Positions 1-6,539 of a DNA stretch of 6,566 nt are shown piece by piece. The stretch covers positions 1 to 6,566 of the forward strand of contig JAHFMB010000055.1 in NCBI GenBank assembly GCA_023269245.1, written 5' to 3'. Below the pieces are notes generated by a model. That model worked only from the letters and a program-made list of their open reading frames with translations. It searched no databases and was not told where the DNA came from. Every line of letters begins with the position of its first letter. Positions within the stretch are counted from its first letter, which is position 1. Origin of the DNA: Candidatus Tayloriibacteriota bacterium. Lineage in GTDB: Bacteria; Patescibacteriota; Minisyncoccia; Phycocordibacterales; PALSA-1337. A program made the translations under genes and the position numbers.

Positions 1-1986
1 GCGGCTTCACGGCAACAGCAGTACGAAACAGCCGTAGATTTTGAGAAACAGGCAATTCTACAGCATCCTCATTCCGCTTGGCTTTGGCGGGAGTTGGGTA
101 ATGACCTGATTTGGCTGAACCGCTTGGATGAAGCCGAGAAAGCACTGAACAATGCAAGAGGGCTGGACTCGGATTCAGCGTGGTTGTGGCGTTATTTTGT
201 ACGACTGCACCAAAAGCGCAAAGACTATGGCAAAGAAATTGAAGCGTGGGAAAATCTATTTGATTTTATTGAACCTGACGGAAATGATTTGCATAGTCTC
301 GGTACCGCATACTACAACCAACAGAATTATACAAAGGCGATTGATATTTATAGACTTTCGGCGGCGAAGTTAAATGACCCATCACCATTTTTCAACATGG
401 GATTGGCATTCAGTCGTTCTGAAGTTTCCCAAATGGTTGATGCGGCGGATGCCTACAGGCGAGCGTTGGCGTTAAAGCCGGATCACGACCGGGGGCTTAA
501 AGAACTGAGTGCTACCAAGCAAATACTCTTACCACTTGCAGCTTCGGCTCGTGCGGCTGCAAACGGATTGATTCCGAAAAGCGATCATTTCCAATTCTAT
601 TTAAGTCCGTTTGAAGCAATGCAACTTGGAGAGATTGAAAATAGTGATTCCTTGGAAGTAAAAACTATTCAACGCGCGAAAAAGCGACTACTTCAAGAGA
701 TTGAACTGAATGACGGTAAGGTGAGTTGGCTTGATGATTTCACTCTCGACAAGTCCCGCGCATTAACTCTCGAAGATGAATTACTTGATGAATCTACTCG
801 GTATTTTCATTGGGCGGTATTTGAAAACAAGCCATTGCTAAAGTTCCTGACACAGGGTGAGATTGAGCACTTTGTCTATTCTGACTGTTATTTTCCGCAA
901 AGGACTCTTGAACTTTTGGACGAAGAGCCTGACTTTAAGCGCTTTCTTACAAAGCCCTTTGCAAACCAGTACAATCTTGTTCTTACGCGTGCCATTGAAC
1001 AACGTGCATTGGCAGTGATTGAGGTTTTATTCCAAGGCAGAAGATGGGTGAACCGAGAGGATGAGGACATCTGCTTTGCTGGTGCTCACAAACGTGTGGA
1101 CGACTTGGTTCACATGATGCGCGTTAAAACGGCAGAAGGTAAGAAACGGAAAGAAAGCATACGCGAAATGAAAGATTTTCTTCGAGATCATTCTTTCACA
1201 AATTTGTTCAACTTGCTTCCAGCGGAATTCAGGTCGGAACAATCAGAACTTATTACTGAAATTCGTTCGCTTGCCATCGACTGCTACAATGTGCATGAAG
1301 ACCCCGACTTGTCGCGCGACATTCTTAATCTGTGCAAAGGATTTCAATTTAAGAACGTCGAATTGAACAAACGTCTTGAAGAGGACTTCAAGATCATCGA
1401 GCAAAAAATTACCGAAGAACGGAAGGCCGAAGTACGTTTACAATTTGGCCCGGAACGCCCATTCGAGATCACTAAAGAAGGAATCAAAGATGGCGCAAAG
1501 TTTTTCTCGACAGACACAATCAGAAACCTGCGATGGGGAATTACGGTCACCGGTTATACTGGCGCGGAGCTTTATACATATATTCTCGTAGTAACGAATG
1601 ATTCGGGGAAAAGTGCAATCGCTACGTGGTCAAGCACGAAAGCTGGTGAGGCAAAGCAAACAGAGCACTTCACTAACATGGTAAATGCCTGCATGAACTA
1701 TCTTGCTAAAATCGTAGTGGAAAAAATTCAGCGGCGCCTCAACTCTGGGCTGAGGGAGAGTATCGGGCCTTGCACACTCTTTCGTGACGGAATTGGGTTT
1801 CAAACCCAAGGACTTCTTTTCAAGAAAGATCGTTTTGTTTTATGGACAGACCTTTCGACAGTCATACGAAATGGACAAGTGATTCTTTCAAGCAAATCAC
1901 AGCAAGGTGTTGCTATCGGTATTTCAATGAAAGACACAGACAACGCTGTTCTTCTACCAATCCTTCAATCTGTTATGGAAAAATAA
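1..1986 (+). CDS. TPR protein with C-terminal PH-like region, partner of Hsp70 (5' end cut off)
   Basis: The reading frame is open from base 1, so the gene begins upstream; 661 residues are visible. Residues 1 to about 165 form roughly four to five tetratricopeptide repeats: the phrase SAWLWR recurs at about residues 25 and 60, and the repeat ends carry alternating A-x-Y and A-x-x-x-P patterns such as AYRRALALKPD. TPRs normally bind other proteins. A charged helical middle follows (about 190-490). The last 170 residues are beta-rich and read as two similar units, each beta strands then a helix (about 492-590 and 600-661), PH-like in pattern; the second holds RDGIGFQTQGLLF and a W-T-D-L turn. 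There is no signal peptide or membrane helix in the visible part, so it is probably cytoplasmic. It lies 20 bases before the GrpE-like gene, in one apparent operon with Hsp70, which suggests a client-binding or co-chaperone role (inference). A J-domain could lie in the missing N-terminus. Confidence 0.85.
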   Translation, partial: AASRQQQYETAVDFEKQAILQHPHSAWLWRELGNDLIWLNRLDEAEKALNNARGLDSDSAWLWRYFVRLHQKRKDYGKEIEAWENLFDFIEPDGNDLHSLGTAYYNQQNYTKAIDIYRLSAAKLNDPSPFFNMGLAFSRSEVSQMVDAADAYRRALALKPDHDRGLKELSATKQILLPLAASARAAANGLIPKSDHFQFYLSPFEAMQLGEIENSDSLEVKTIQRAKKRLLQEIELNDGKVSWLDDFTLDKSRALTLEDELLDESTRYFHWAVFENKPLLKFLTQGEIEHFVYSDCYFPQRTLELLDEEPDFKRFLTKPFANQYNLVLTRAIEQRALAVIEVLFQGRRWVNREDEDICFAGAHKRVDDLVHMMRVKTAEGKKRKESIREMKDFLRDHSFTNLFNLLPAEFRSEQSELITEIRSLAIDCYNVHEDPDLSRDILNLCKGFQFKNVELNKRLEEDFKIIEQKITEERKAEVRLQFGPERPFEITKEGIKDGAKFFSTDTIRNLRWGITVTGYTGAELYTYILVVTNDSGKSAIATWSSTKAGEAKQTEHFTNMVNACMNYLAKIVVEKIQRRLNSGLRESIGPCTLFRDGIGFQTQGLLFKKDRFVLWTDLSTVIRNGQVILSSKSQQGVAIGISMKDTDNAVLLPILQSVMEK

Positions 1987-2006
1987 CGCGGGAGCTCTGA
2001 TACATT

Positions 2007-2408
2007 ATGGAAATTCAATTACAGATTCCCAAAACCATTCTCACCGCTATCAACCAGCTTTATGAGCTGGAGAAAAAAATCAAACTGCATGGTGACCCAA
2101 ACAACTTGCTGCGTAACGTTATCAAAATGAAAGATGCTTTCGCAGAGGATGGTTTGCCGAGAGGTTATGTTGGTGGAATTTACGATCGCTATTGCTTCAC
2201 TTACGAAGACCCGATGGGGCAGCAATTCAAAGATACAAGAACTGATCTACAAGCCACGATTGCTGGATCTGGGACGGAAAATCTGGTAGTCGTAGAAGTT
2301 GTTAAACCAATCATCCGCGCTGAATTGCGCAGCAGCACGGACAAGTTTGTGCGCGTCGCTCAAAAGGGTGTCGTTATCGTTGAATCACAAAAGGAGGAAA
2401 ATCCATGA
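2007..2408 (+). CDS. Short GrpE-like nucleotide exchange factor
   Basis: This 133-residue protein has a helical N-terminal half (about 5-48, with LYELEKKIKL) and a beta-rich C-terminal half (about 63-126). The C-terminal half follows the GrpE beta-domain pattern: Y-E-D-P-x-G-Q-x-F, then D-x-x-A-T-I, then L-V-V-V-E-V-V-K-P-I-I-R, ending in V-A-Q-K-G-V-V-I-V-E. GrpE releases ADP from Hsp70. Typical GrpE is close to 190-200 residues with a long dimerising helix; here that helix is much shorter. The ATG at 2007 is the only in-frame start, because a TGA stops the frame at 1998; a GGGAG sits 12 bases upstream, rather far. The gene ends inside the Hsp70 start (ATGA overlap), implying translational coupling and matched amounts. 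The identification rests on pattern plus neighbour; a family-specific Hsp70 cofactor unrelated to GrpE is the alternative. Confidence 0.7.
   Translation: MEIQLQIPKTILTAINQLYELEKKIKLHGDPNNLLRNVIKMKDAFAEDGLPRGYVGGIYDRYCFTYEDPMGQQFKDTRTDLQATIAGSGTENLVVVEVVKPIIRAELRSSTDKFVRVAQKGVVIVESQKEENP
2391..2397 (+). promoter_or_regulatory. Strong Shine-Dalgarno of the Hsp70 gene
   Basis: AAGGAGG lies seven bases before the ATG at 2405 and inside the last codons of the GrpE-like gene. With the four-base ATGA overlap of stop and start it fixes the Hsp70 start and points to coupled translation of the two genes. Confidence 0.85.
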
Positions 2409-4390
2409 ATAGCATGATTAACTTCGGTATTGATTTGGGTACATCAAATTCCCTCATCGCGAAATTTAACAAGGGCACGGTGGAAATTTTCAAGAATCCG
2501 AACGGATTCAAAGAAACACTGCCATCAATCATTGGCTTTCGAAACGACCGTATTTTAGTTGGTGAGCAGGCAAAAACTTACATGGAGAAGGATCACAAGA
2601 GCATTGTGAGCCGGTTCAAACGGAAGATGGGTACGACCGAATGTTTCAAAATTAAGTCACTTGGGCAGTCTAAAAACCCAATTGAGCTTTCAGCTTTTGT
2701 TCTCAAAGAACTCAAAACTTTCATCCACTCAGGCGAAATGCCCGAATCGGTCGTTATCACGATTCCCGCCTCGTTTGACATGGTGCAATCAAACGCCACG
2801 AAAGAGGCCGGTTATGCCGCCGGATTCAAACAGGTCGTGCTGCTCCAAGAGCCAATCGCCGCCAGTCTTGCTTACGCGAACAAGGAAAAGAACATGGATT
2901 TGAAAAACAGTCAGTGGATTGTTTATGACCTCGGCGGCGGGACGTTCGACGTGGCGTTGGTGAAGATCATTGAAGGTGAACTCAAAGTTGTTGATCACGA
3001 GGGCGACAACTATCTCGGCAGTTCAGATTTCGATGCCCTTATCGTCGAGCGTATTATCGCGCCGCAGCTTGAAAAGAAGGGGAAATTCGATGATTTGCTT
3101 GGGCAGATGAAAAGTGAGACGGGAAAATACAACCGACTCTGGTATCGACTTCTGGGCGAGGCTGAGAGGGCGAAAATTGAACTGTCTACAAAGACTTCTT
3201 CTGAAATCGAATTCAGTGTAGAGGATGATGATGGCAAGATGATCGATTCAATCTTCCCTATAACGCGTTCGGAATATGATGCTGTGATCAAAGAGACCAT
3301 TGATAACACAGCCGAAATGCTTAAAAAAATTCTGACTCGGAATTCTTTACGCCCACAAGATTTGAAGTTTGTATTGATGGTTGGCGGTGCGACCTACACC
3401 CCGCTCGTGCGCAACCGGGTTGAGGAATTACTTGGTATCCCAGTAAATACCGGGATTGACCCAACAAGCGCAATCGTGGTTGGTGCTGCCTATTTCGCCG
3501 CCACCAAGGCAATCAATCTTGGTGACAAAACAGTCGAGAAATCCATAGTACCCGGAGCGTTGAGAATCAAGGTTGCCTACAATCGCGCATCGCAAGAGCG
3601 TGAGGAAATGTTCTCGGCCAAGGTCGAGGGTGAAACGAGCGGTTATTTCTACCGTATCACTCGCGATGATGGTGGCTATGACAGTGGCTTGAAAAACCTC
3701 TCGGCGCGCATCGTCGAAGATTTGCCACTTCTGGAAGACACTTACAATCTCTTCACTTTCAAGGTCTATGACGGTCAGCATAATCCCGTCCCGACCGACC
3801 TTGACTCCATCCAAATCGCACAGGGAAAATACAGTGTCGTGGGGCAGATGCTACCCGAAGATTTGAGTCTTGTGAAAGATAAGGACTACGACACGATTCT
3901 GGATAGAATATTTTCTAGAAATTCCGTTCTTCCTGCTAAGGGCAAGAAAACCGTGGATGTAAGCAAGTCGGTGATTCATGGTTCTGATGATCAAATTAGA
4001 GTCATCGTCGTCGAAGGGCCGTCCGAAAATCATTTCACAGCCAATAAAACAGTTGGCTATTTGGAGATCTCAGGCAAAGGACTCAAACGAGATATTCTGC
4101 GTGGCACGGAAATTGACCTTACATTTGAAGTGTCAGAATCGCGCGACCTCACAGTTAACGCTTATGTGAACCCATCCGGGCCAGAGTTCTCGCAAATCTT
4201 CAGCCCAGCAAAGCGTCACGTGCCGGTGGAGACACTAAGCGAGGAAGTGCGTATGCTGGACGAACAACTTGTAAGAGAAAAAATTGACGCGATTGGGAGC
4301 GAAAATTACGAAGTAATTGAGAATCTCGAAAAACTGCGTCTATGCTGGAACTTCAGGGCGAAGTCATGTTGCTCGCTCTGGATGACGTGA
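2405..4390 (+). CDS. Divergent Hsp70 (DnaK-like) chaperone, C-terminus frameshifted
   Basis: An ATP-driven cytoplasmic chaperone. The ATPase domain (about 1-370) is complete: phosphate-1 loop GIDLGTSNS (8-16), lysine in FKRKMG (K72, matching DnaK K70), E149 in LLQEPIAASLAYA, phosphate-2 loop DLGGGTFD (175-182), and adenosine motif VGGATYTPLVRN (326-337). The usual DVLLLDVTP linker is absent; instead about 100 residues (381-480) with beta-type patterns, including IKVAYNR and RITRDDGGYDSGL, precede a recognisable beta substrate-binding domain (about 480-600: GSDDQIRVIVVEGP, then GYLEISG, then EIDLTFEVSESRDLTV). From about residue 612 the helical lid begins, but after LEKLRL the frame turns to Cys/Trp-rich nonsense (CWNFRAKSCCSLWMT) and stops. 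The true lid continues in the -1 frame in the next entry. The frameless end is the oddity: sequencing error, pseudogene or real frameshift. This looks like a known divergent Hsp70 subfamily and not housekeeping DnaK. Confidence 0.95.
   Translation: MNSMINFGIDLGTSNSLIAKFNKGTVEIFKNPNGFKETLPSIIGFRNDRILVGEQAKTYMEKDHKSIVSRFKRKMGTTECFKIKSLGQSKNPIELSAFVLKELKTFIHSGEMPESVVITIPASFDMVQSNATKEAGYAAGFKQVVLLQEPIAASLAYANKEKNMDLKNSQWIVYDLGGGTFDVALVKIIEGELKVVDHEGDNYLGSSDFDALIVERIIAPQLEKKGKFDDLLGQMKSETGKYNRLWYRLLGEAERAKIELSTKTSSEIEFSVEDDDGKMIDSIFPITRSEYDAVIKETIDNTAEMLKKILTRNSLRPQDLKFVLMVGGATYTPLVRNRVEELLGIPVNTGIDPTSAIVVGAAYFAATKAINLGDKTVEKSIVPGALRIKVAYNRASQEREEMFSAKVEGETSGYFYRITRDDGGYDSGLKNLSARIVEDLPLLEDTYNLFTFKVYDGQHNPVPTDLDSIQIAQGKYSVVGQMLPEDLSLVKDKDYDTILDRIFSRNSVLPAKGKKTVDVSKSVIHGSDDQIRVIVVEGPSENHFTANKTVGYLEISGKGLKRDILRGTEIDLTFEVSESRDLTVNAYVNPSGPEFSQIFSPAKRHVPVETLSEEVRMLDEQLVREKIDAIGSENYEVIENLEKLRLCWNFRAKSCCSLWMT
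4321..4390 (+). other. -1 frameshift zone splitting the Hsp70 gene
   Basis: The Hsp70 frame stops at 4388-4390, while the -1 frame opens after a TGA at 4318-4320 and continues the helical lid, so the switch must fall in this overlap. Sequence sense changes between about 4328 and 4345: good lid sequence up to LEKLRL, and good sequence from MLELQGEV in the new frame. One missing base would explain it. A run of five A (4329-4333) lies inside, but C-GAA-AAA is not a proper X-XXY-YYZ slippery heptamer, and no obvious downstream stem is seen. Confidence 0.8.
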
Positions 4391-4887
4391 CAGATAACCG
4401 TTACAAGTTTGAAGATCGCAAGCGCAAGATCGCCCAAGAACTTAATCAGCTAACGTCCGGAAAGAGGTTGGAACGGCTGCGAATGGAATATCAAGCGACG
4501 AAAGGCGAAGTTACTGGAATTGTAAGCGAAAGTGGGAATGATTACGAACAGCGTCAACTGAACGAAGCCATCGCTCAAGAGCATACGTTCTTGAATTCAA
4601 CGAACCCGCTAAAACTGCAAACGGCCATTGACGACCTCCACCATATCTCATACCAGATACTCCGTCGCACACCGGACTTTTTAATCGGCTGGTTTCAGCA
4701 CTTGCTCAGCAAGTGCGAAACTTTCAACGACCAACTCCAAGCCAAGAACCTCATCGAAGCTGGCAAGAAACACATCGCTGCTGAGGACTATGACAAATTG
4801 GGAGAAGTGAACGTACGTCTTCATAGCTTGCTTCCAGAAAAGGAACAAGACTCGAATGAAATGCGTCATTTCACAGGCATCAGTTGA
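4342..4887 (+). CDS. C-terminal lid of the Hsp70, continued in the -1 frame
   Basis: These 181 residues are almost wholly helical and charged, with coiled-coil character (DVTDNRYKFEDRKRKIAQEL near 15-34, then a second helical half with DFLIGWFQHLLS). This fits the long lid of divergent Hsp70 proteins and completes the preceding chaperone, giving about 827 residues when joined. The end, MRHFTGIS, looks like a natural terminus. An independent start at ATG 4342 is unlikely: no Shine-Dalgarno precedes it, the overlap with the upstream frame is 49 bases, and the protein has no stand-alone fold that I recognise. It is best read as part of one broken or frameshifted gene. If translated separately it could act as a detached lid, but nothing in the sequence supports that. 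Confidence 0.8.
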   Translation: MLELQGEVMLLALDDVTDNRYKFEDRKRKIAQELNQLTSGKRLERLRMEYQATKGEVTGIVSESGNDYEQRQLNEAIAQEHTFLNSTNPLKLQTAIDDLHHISYQILRRTPDFLIGWFQHLLSKCETFNDQLQAKNLIEAGKKHIAAEDYDKLGEVNVRLHSLLPEKEQDSNEMRHFTGIS

Positions 4888-4912
4888 TTTTTCTAACGTC
4901 GGATTTGATTGA

Positions 4913-5053
4913 GCGGGTATCACAGCCCCCTTATGGTATGGGAGGAACGATCGGCTAACCGCGGTTCACGGTGGGCTAACACCCGTGTTAATTCCCATGG
5001 CGATTGAATTAAAGAAGCTGATCGAGATGGTGGAGCTTGCCATTAAGGTTTAA
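4913..5053 (+). pseudogene. Possible remnant of a PglZ / alkaline-phosphatase-superfamily gene (C-terminal tail)
   Basis: The stretch 4888-5151 holds no intact gene. Within it one frame is open from 4913 to a TAA at 5051-5053 without a credible start, and encodes RNDRLTAVHGGLTP then VLIPMAIELKKL and a short helix. PglZ and related phosphatase-fold proteins end with a pattern like HGG-x-S/T-x-E-E-V-x-V-P; here the two acidic residues are missing. Just upstream in another frame (about 4881-4955) the translation includes LIFLTSDLIERV, which could be a shifted piece of the TSD metal-site region. Together this suggests a gene tail decayed by deletions and frameshifts. The call rests on short motifs only and could be chance. 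Confidence 0.33.
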
Positions 5054-5057
5054 CCTT
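5045..5057 (+). repeat. Short inverted repeat AAGGTT-T-AACCTT
   Basis: A perfect six-base palindrome around one T overlaps the stop of the putative remnant. It is too small to call a terminator; no T-run follows on the plus strand (the next run is A-rich). Confidence 0.3.
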
Positions 5058-5151
5058 CGTAAAAAAATCGTAAGATTTGCCATGGGCGGGAGTGAGCGAC
5101 GCTCGTTGAATTCTGAGAATTTAAGAAAGCGGGAGACAGGGAGATATATCA

Positions 5152-5373
5152 ATGAATGAACATGAGTTTATTTGCCAGCTCTGTGAAGGAAAACAATTTC
5201 ACGATCCCGCAAAGGGGCATGTACCGCCAGGCTGGGCAATGAAAAAAATAAATGGCGAAGTCATCTTGCTTTGTGATGTTCATGCTAATCCATGTCATTG
5301 GTTTGGTGGCCCTTCGCCAGCCATAAAGGAATTGTATAAAAAGAAATTCGGTAAGGAGATTACATACCATTAG
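5152..5373 (+). CDS. Small putative zinc-binding protein of unknown function
   Basis: A 73-residue protein with CxxC at residues 8-11 and a second cluster C41, H44, C48, H49, the usual spacing for one structural zinc site (seen in sequence; zinc itself is inferred). Between the two clusters lies a short beta-type segment (GWAMKKINGEVILLC), and the tail is basic (KELYKKKFGKE). There is no membrane helix or signal peptide. AGGGAG at 5138-5143, eight bases before the ATG, supports this start; another ATG four bases on is in a different frame. I do not recognise a family. Such small knuckle proteins may bind nucleic acid or a partner protein, but nothing here decides it. It is followed within about 35 bases by a membrane protein gene in the same direction, so the two are probably co-transcribed. 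Confidence 0.7.
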   Translation: MNEHEFICQLCEGKQFHDPAKGHVPPGWAMKKINGEVILLCDVHANPCHWFGGPSPAIKELYKKKFGKEITYH

Positions 5374-5395
5374 ACTCGGTGCACCGTTTGGGCAC

Positions 5396-5401
5396 AAGGA
5401 G
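5396..5401 (+). promoter_or_regulatory. Shine-Dalgarno preceding a likely ATC/ATT start
   Basis: AAGGAG stands six bases before ATC (5408) and nine before ATT (5411). There is no ATG, GTG or TTG in frame between the TAA at 5324 and GTG 5486, so this site decides the start of the next gene. Confidence 0.55.
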
Positions 5402-5410
5402 TTTTCTATC

Positions 5411-5962
5411 ATTAAGCAAGACTGGCAGTTCATAAATTCATTTGCAGATTGGTTCTCTGCCTTCGGTACAATCGCGGCAGTAATAGTGGCGCTTTATCTT
5501 GCAAGGCAGGACAAGAGGATACGTCTCCATGCCACCGCAGGCCACAGAGTCATTGTCTCTCAGGGTTCTCAAGGACCATTTCCACAGTACCTCGCCATTC
5601 GGATTACGAATGTCGGACATCGAGACGTTCAGGTGATTGGTATCGGATGGCGTATTGGCCTATTTAAAAAAACCTACGCAGACCAAACCATAATCCGCGA
5701 TGGCATATCGAGCCCCTTGCCAGTACGGTTGCGCGATGGAGATGAAGCCTGCTATTATTTTCCGCTTTTTACCGAGATTGAGTGGTTCCGGGAATTCATT
5801 CAAAAAATGCTACTCCCGCACCTACGTTGGAATCTTTGGTTTACCCATATCCGGATATATACGTCAGTAGGAAAGGTTTTTAAAGCATCTCTTGAACAGG
5901 GCCTCAAAAAGCGCATTATTGAATATGTAAAACAAAACCCCATGCTCAAACCAAGAATTTGA
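5411..5962 (+). CDS. Small membrane-anchored protein, one N-terminal helix, unknown function
   Basis: About 183 residues if started at ATT 5411. Residues about 15-31 (FSAFGTIAAVIVALYLA) form a membrane helix followed by a basic stretch (RQDKRIR), which by the positive-inside rule puts the C-terminal domain in the cytoplasm. That domain is beta-rich at first (about 40-115, with ITNVGHRDVQVIGIGWRIG at 65-83) and helical at the end. The layout of one helix plus a small beta domain with an N-x-G-x-x-x-V pattern is common among uncharacterised bacterial proteins; no catalytic motif is visible. The first standard start, GTG 5486, would fall inside the helix and remove most of it, so the true start is very likely upstream at ATT or ATC, or the original ATG has been mutated. 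It probably shares a transcript with the small zinc protein before it. Confidence 0.7.
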   Translation: MKQDWQFINSFADWFSAFGTIAAVIVALYLARQDKRIRLHATAGHRVIVSQGSQGPFPQYLAIRITNVGHRDVQVIGIGWRIGLFKKTYADQTIIRDGISSPLPVRLRDGDEACYYFPLFTEIEWFREFIQKMLLPHLRWNLWFTHIRIYTSVGKVFKASLEQGLKKRIIEYVKQNPMLKPRI

Positions 5963-6035
5963 GTGGACGCATTGAACTTTGGCAGCCTGATGTACATAAT
6001 TGCTGGCCGTGCCACTCGGCTTAACGATCATCATT

Positions 6036-6057
6036 TCTATCGATAATCTTCGATAGA
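6036..6057. repeat. 8-bp inverted repeat (hairpin) in a gene-free gap
   Basis: TCTATCGA and TCGATAGA face each other across six bases. The interval 5963-6126 has no gene that I can support. There is no T-run after either arm, so an intrinsic terminator is not convincing; an operator for a dimeric regulator or a decayed terminator is possible. Confidence 0.45.
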
Positions 6058-6126
6058 TACAATCATTACCTTCCGTTTGTTTGTATTTGAAGTAGGTTGG
6101 TGAGAGTTTAAGAAAAGGGTGATGTC

Positions 6127-6378
6127 ATGGCGGCCTGCTGCTCTTGGGGGGAAGTGGACCTCACAACGCAGGGGGGGCATGGCATTGTCACCACCATCCT
6201 CCCGGTTAGTTCGCAGTTTTTCTATGATCGGAAAGGTATAGGTGGAGGGATCATACGGCCTGGGCGGGAATATGGAAGGTTTATTTGCAATGGAGAATAT
6301 CTCGTTGGGGGGGTCATGGGGCGAAATATGCGACCTTATAAAATGACAGCAAAACCAAATGAGGCCACTCGAAAGAAA

Positions 6379-6402
<24 letters not shown>
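6127..6402 (+). CDS. Doubtful Gly-rich hypothetical ORF
   Basis: This 91-residue frame starts at an ATG preceded by AAGGG about seven bases upstream and ends with a TAA inside the following terminator stem. The product is rich in Gly with a basic tail (EATRKKKWLGN), matches no family I know, and has no membrane helix. Three G-runs of six or seven bases (6146-6151, 6171-6177, 6307-6313) sit inside it, and a shorter overlapping frame starts at ATG 6122. In favour are the ribosome-binding site and an uninterrupted frame; against are the odd composition, the stop inside a hairpin and lack of any recognisable domain. It may be spurious or a remnant. Confidence 0.3.
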
Positions 6403-6488
<86 letters not shown>

Positions 6489-6490
<2 letters not shown>

Positions 6491-6539
6491 CAACTATTTC
6501 AAATGCCAGCGCCATGAACACTGCGCGCTGACAGTTGGC
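6489..6539. repeat. Nested inverted repeats just upstream of the tRNA
   Basis: An outer pair GCCAACT (6489-6495) and AGTTGGC (6533-6539) encloses an inner pair CAGCGC (6507-6512) and GCGCTG (6525-6530). The outer arm uses the first two bases of the tRNA. It could fold in the tRNA leader or be chance; no clear promoter is seen in the remaining bases to 6566, and no gene is supported there. Confidence 0.35.

Noticed and set aside
94..96. TTG as the start of the TPR gene
   Set aside because: The frame is open to base 1 and the 31 upstream codons continue the TPR pattern (Y-E-T-A-V-D-F-E-K), so the start lies outside the window.
3428..3814. 128-residue minus-strand frame
   Set aside because: It lies fully opposite the well-supported Hsp70 coding sequence and shows no domain or ribosome-binding site; a shadow frame. 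The same applies to the minus-strand frame at 3010-3309.
4327..4334. Programmed -1 slippery site at the A5 run
   Set aside because: C-GAA-AAA does not let the P-site tRNA re-pair after slipping, and no strong downstream structure is apparent.
5061..5079. AAATC-GTAA-GATTT as a terminator
   Set aside because: A 5-bp AT-rich stem is too weak; the A-run before it would suit only the minus strand, where no gene ends.
5092..5102. GAGCG-A-CGCTC palindrome
   Set aside because: A one-base loop and no repeat elsewhere in the window; probably chance.
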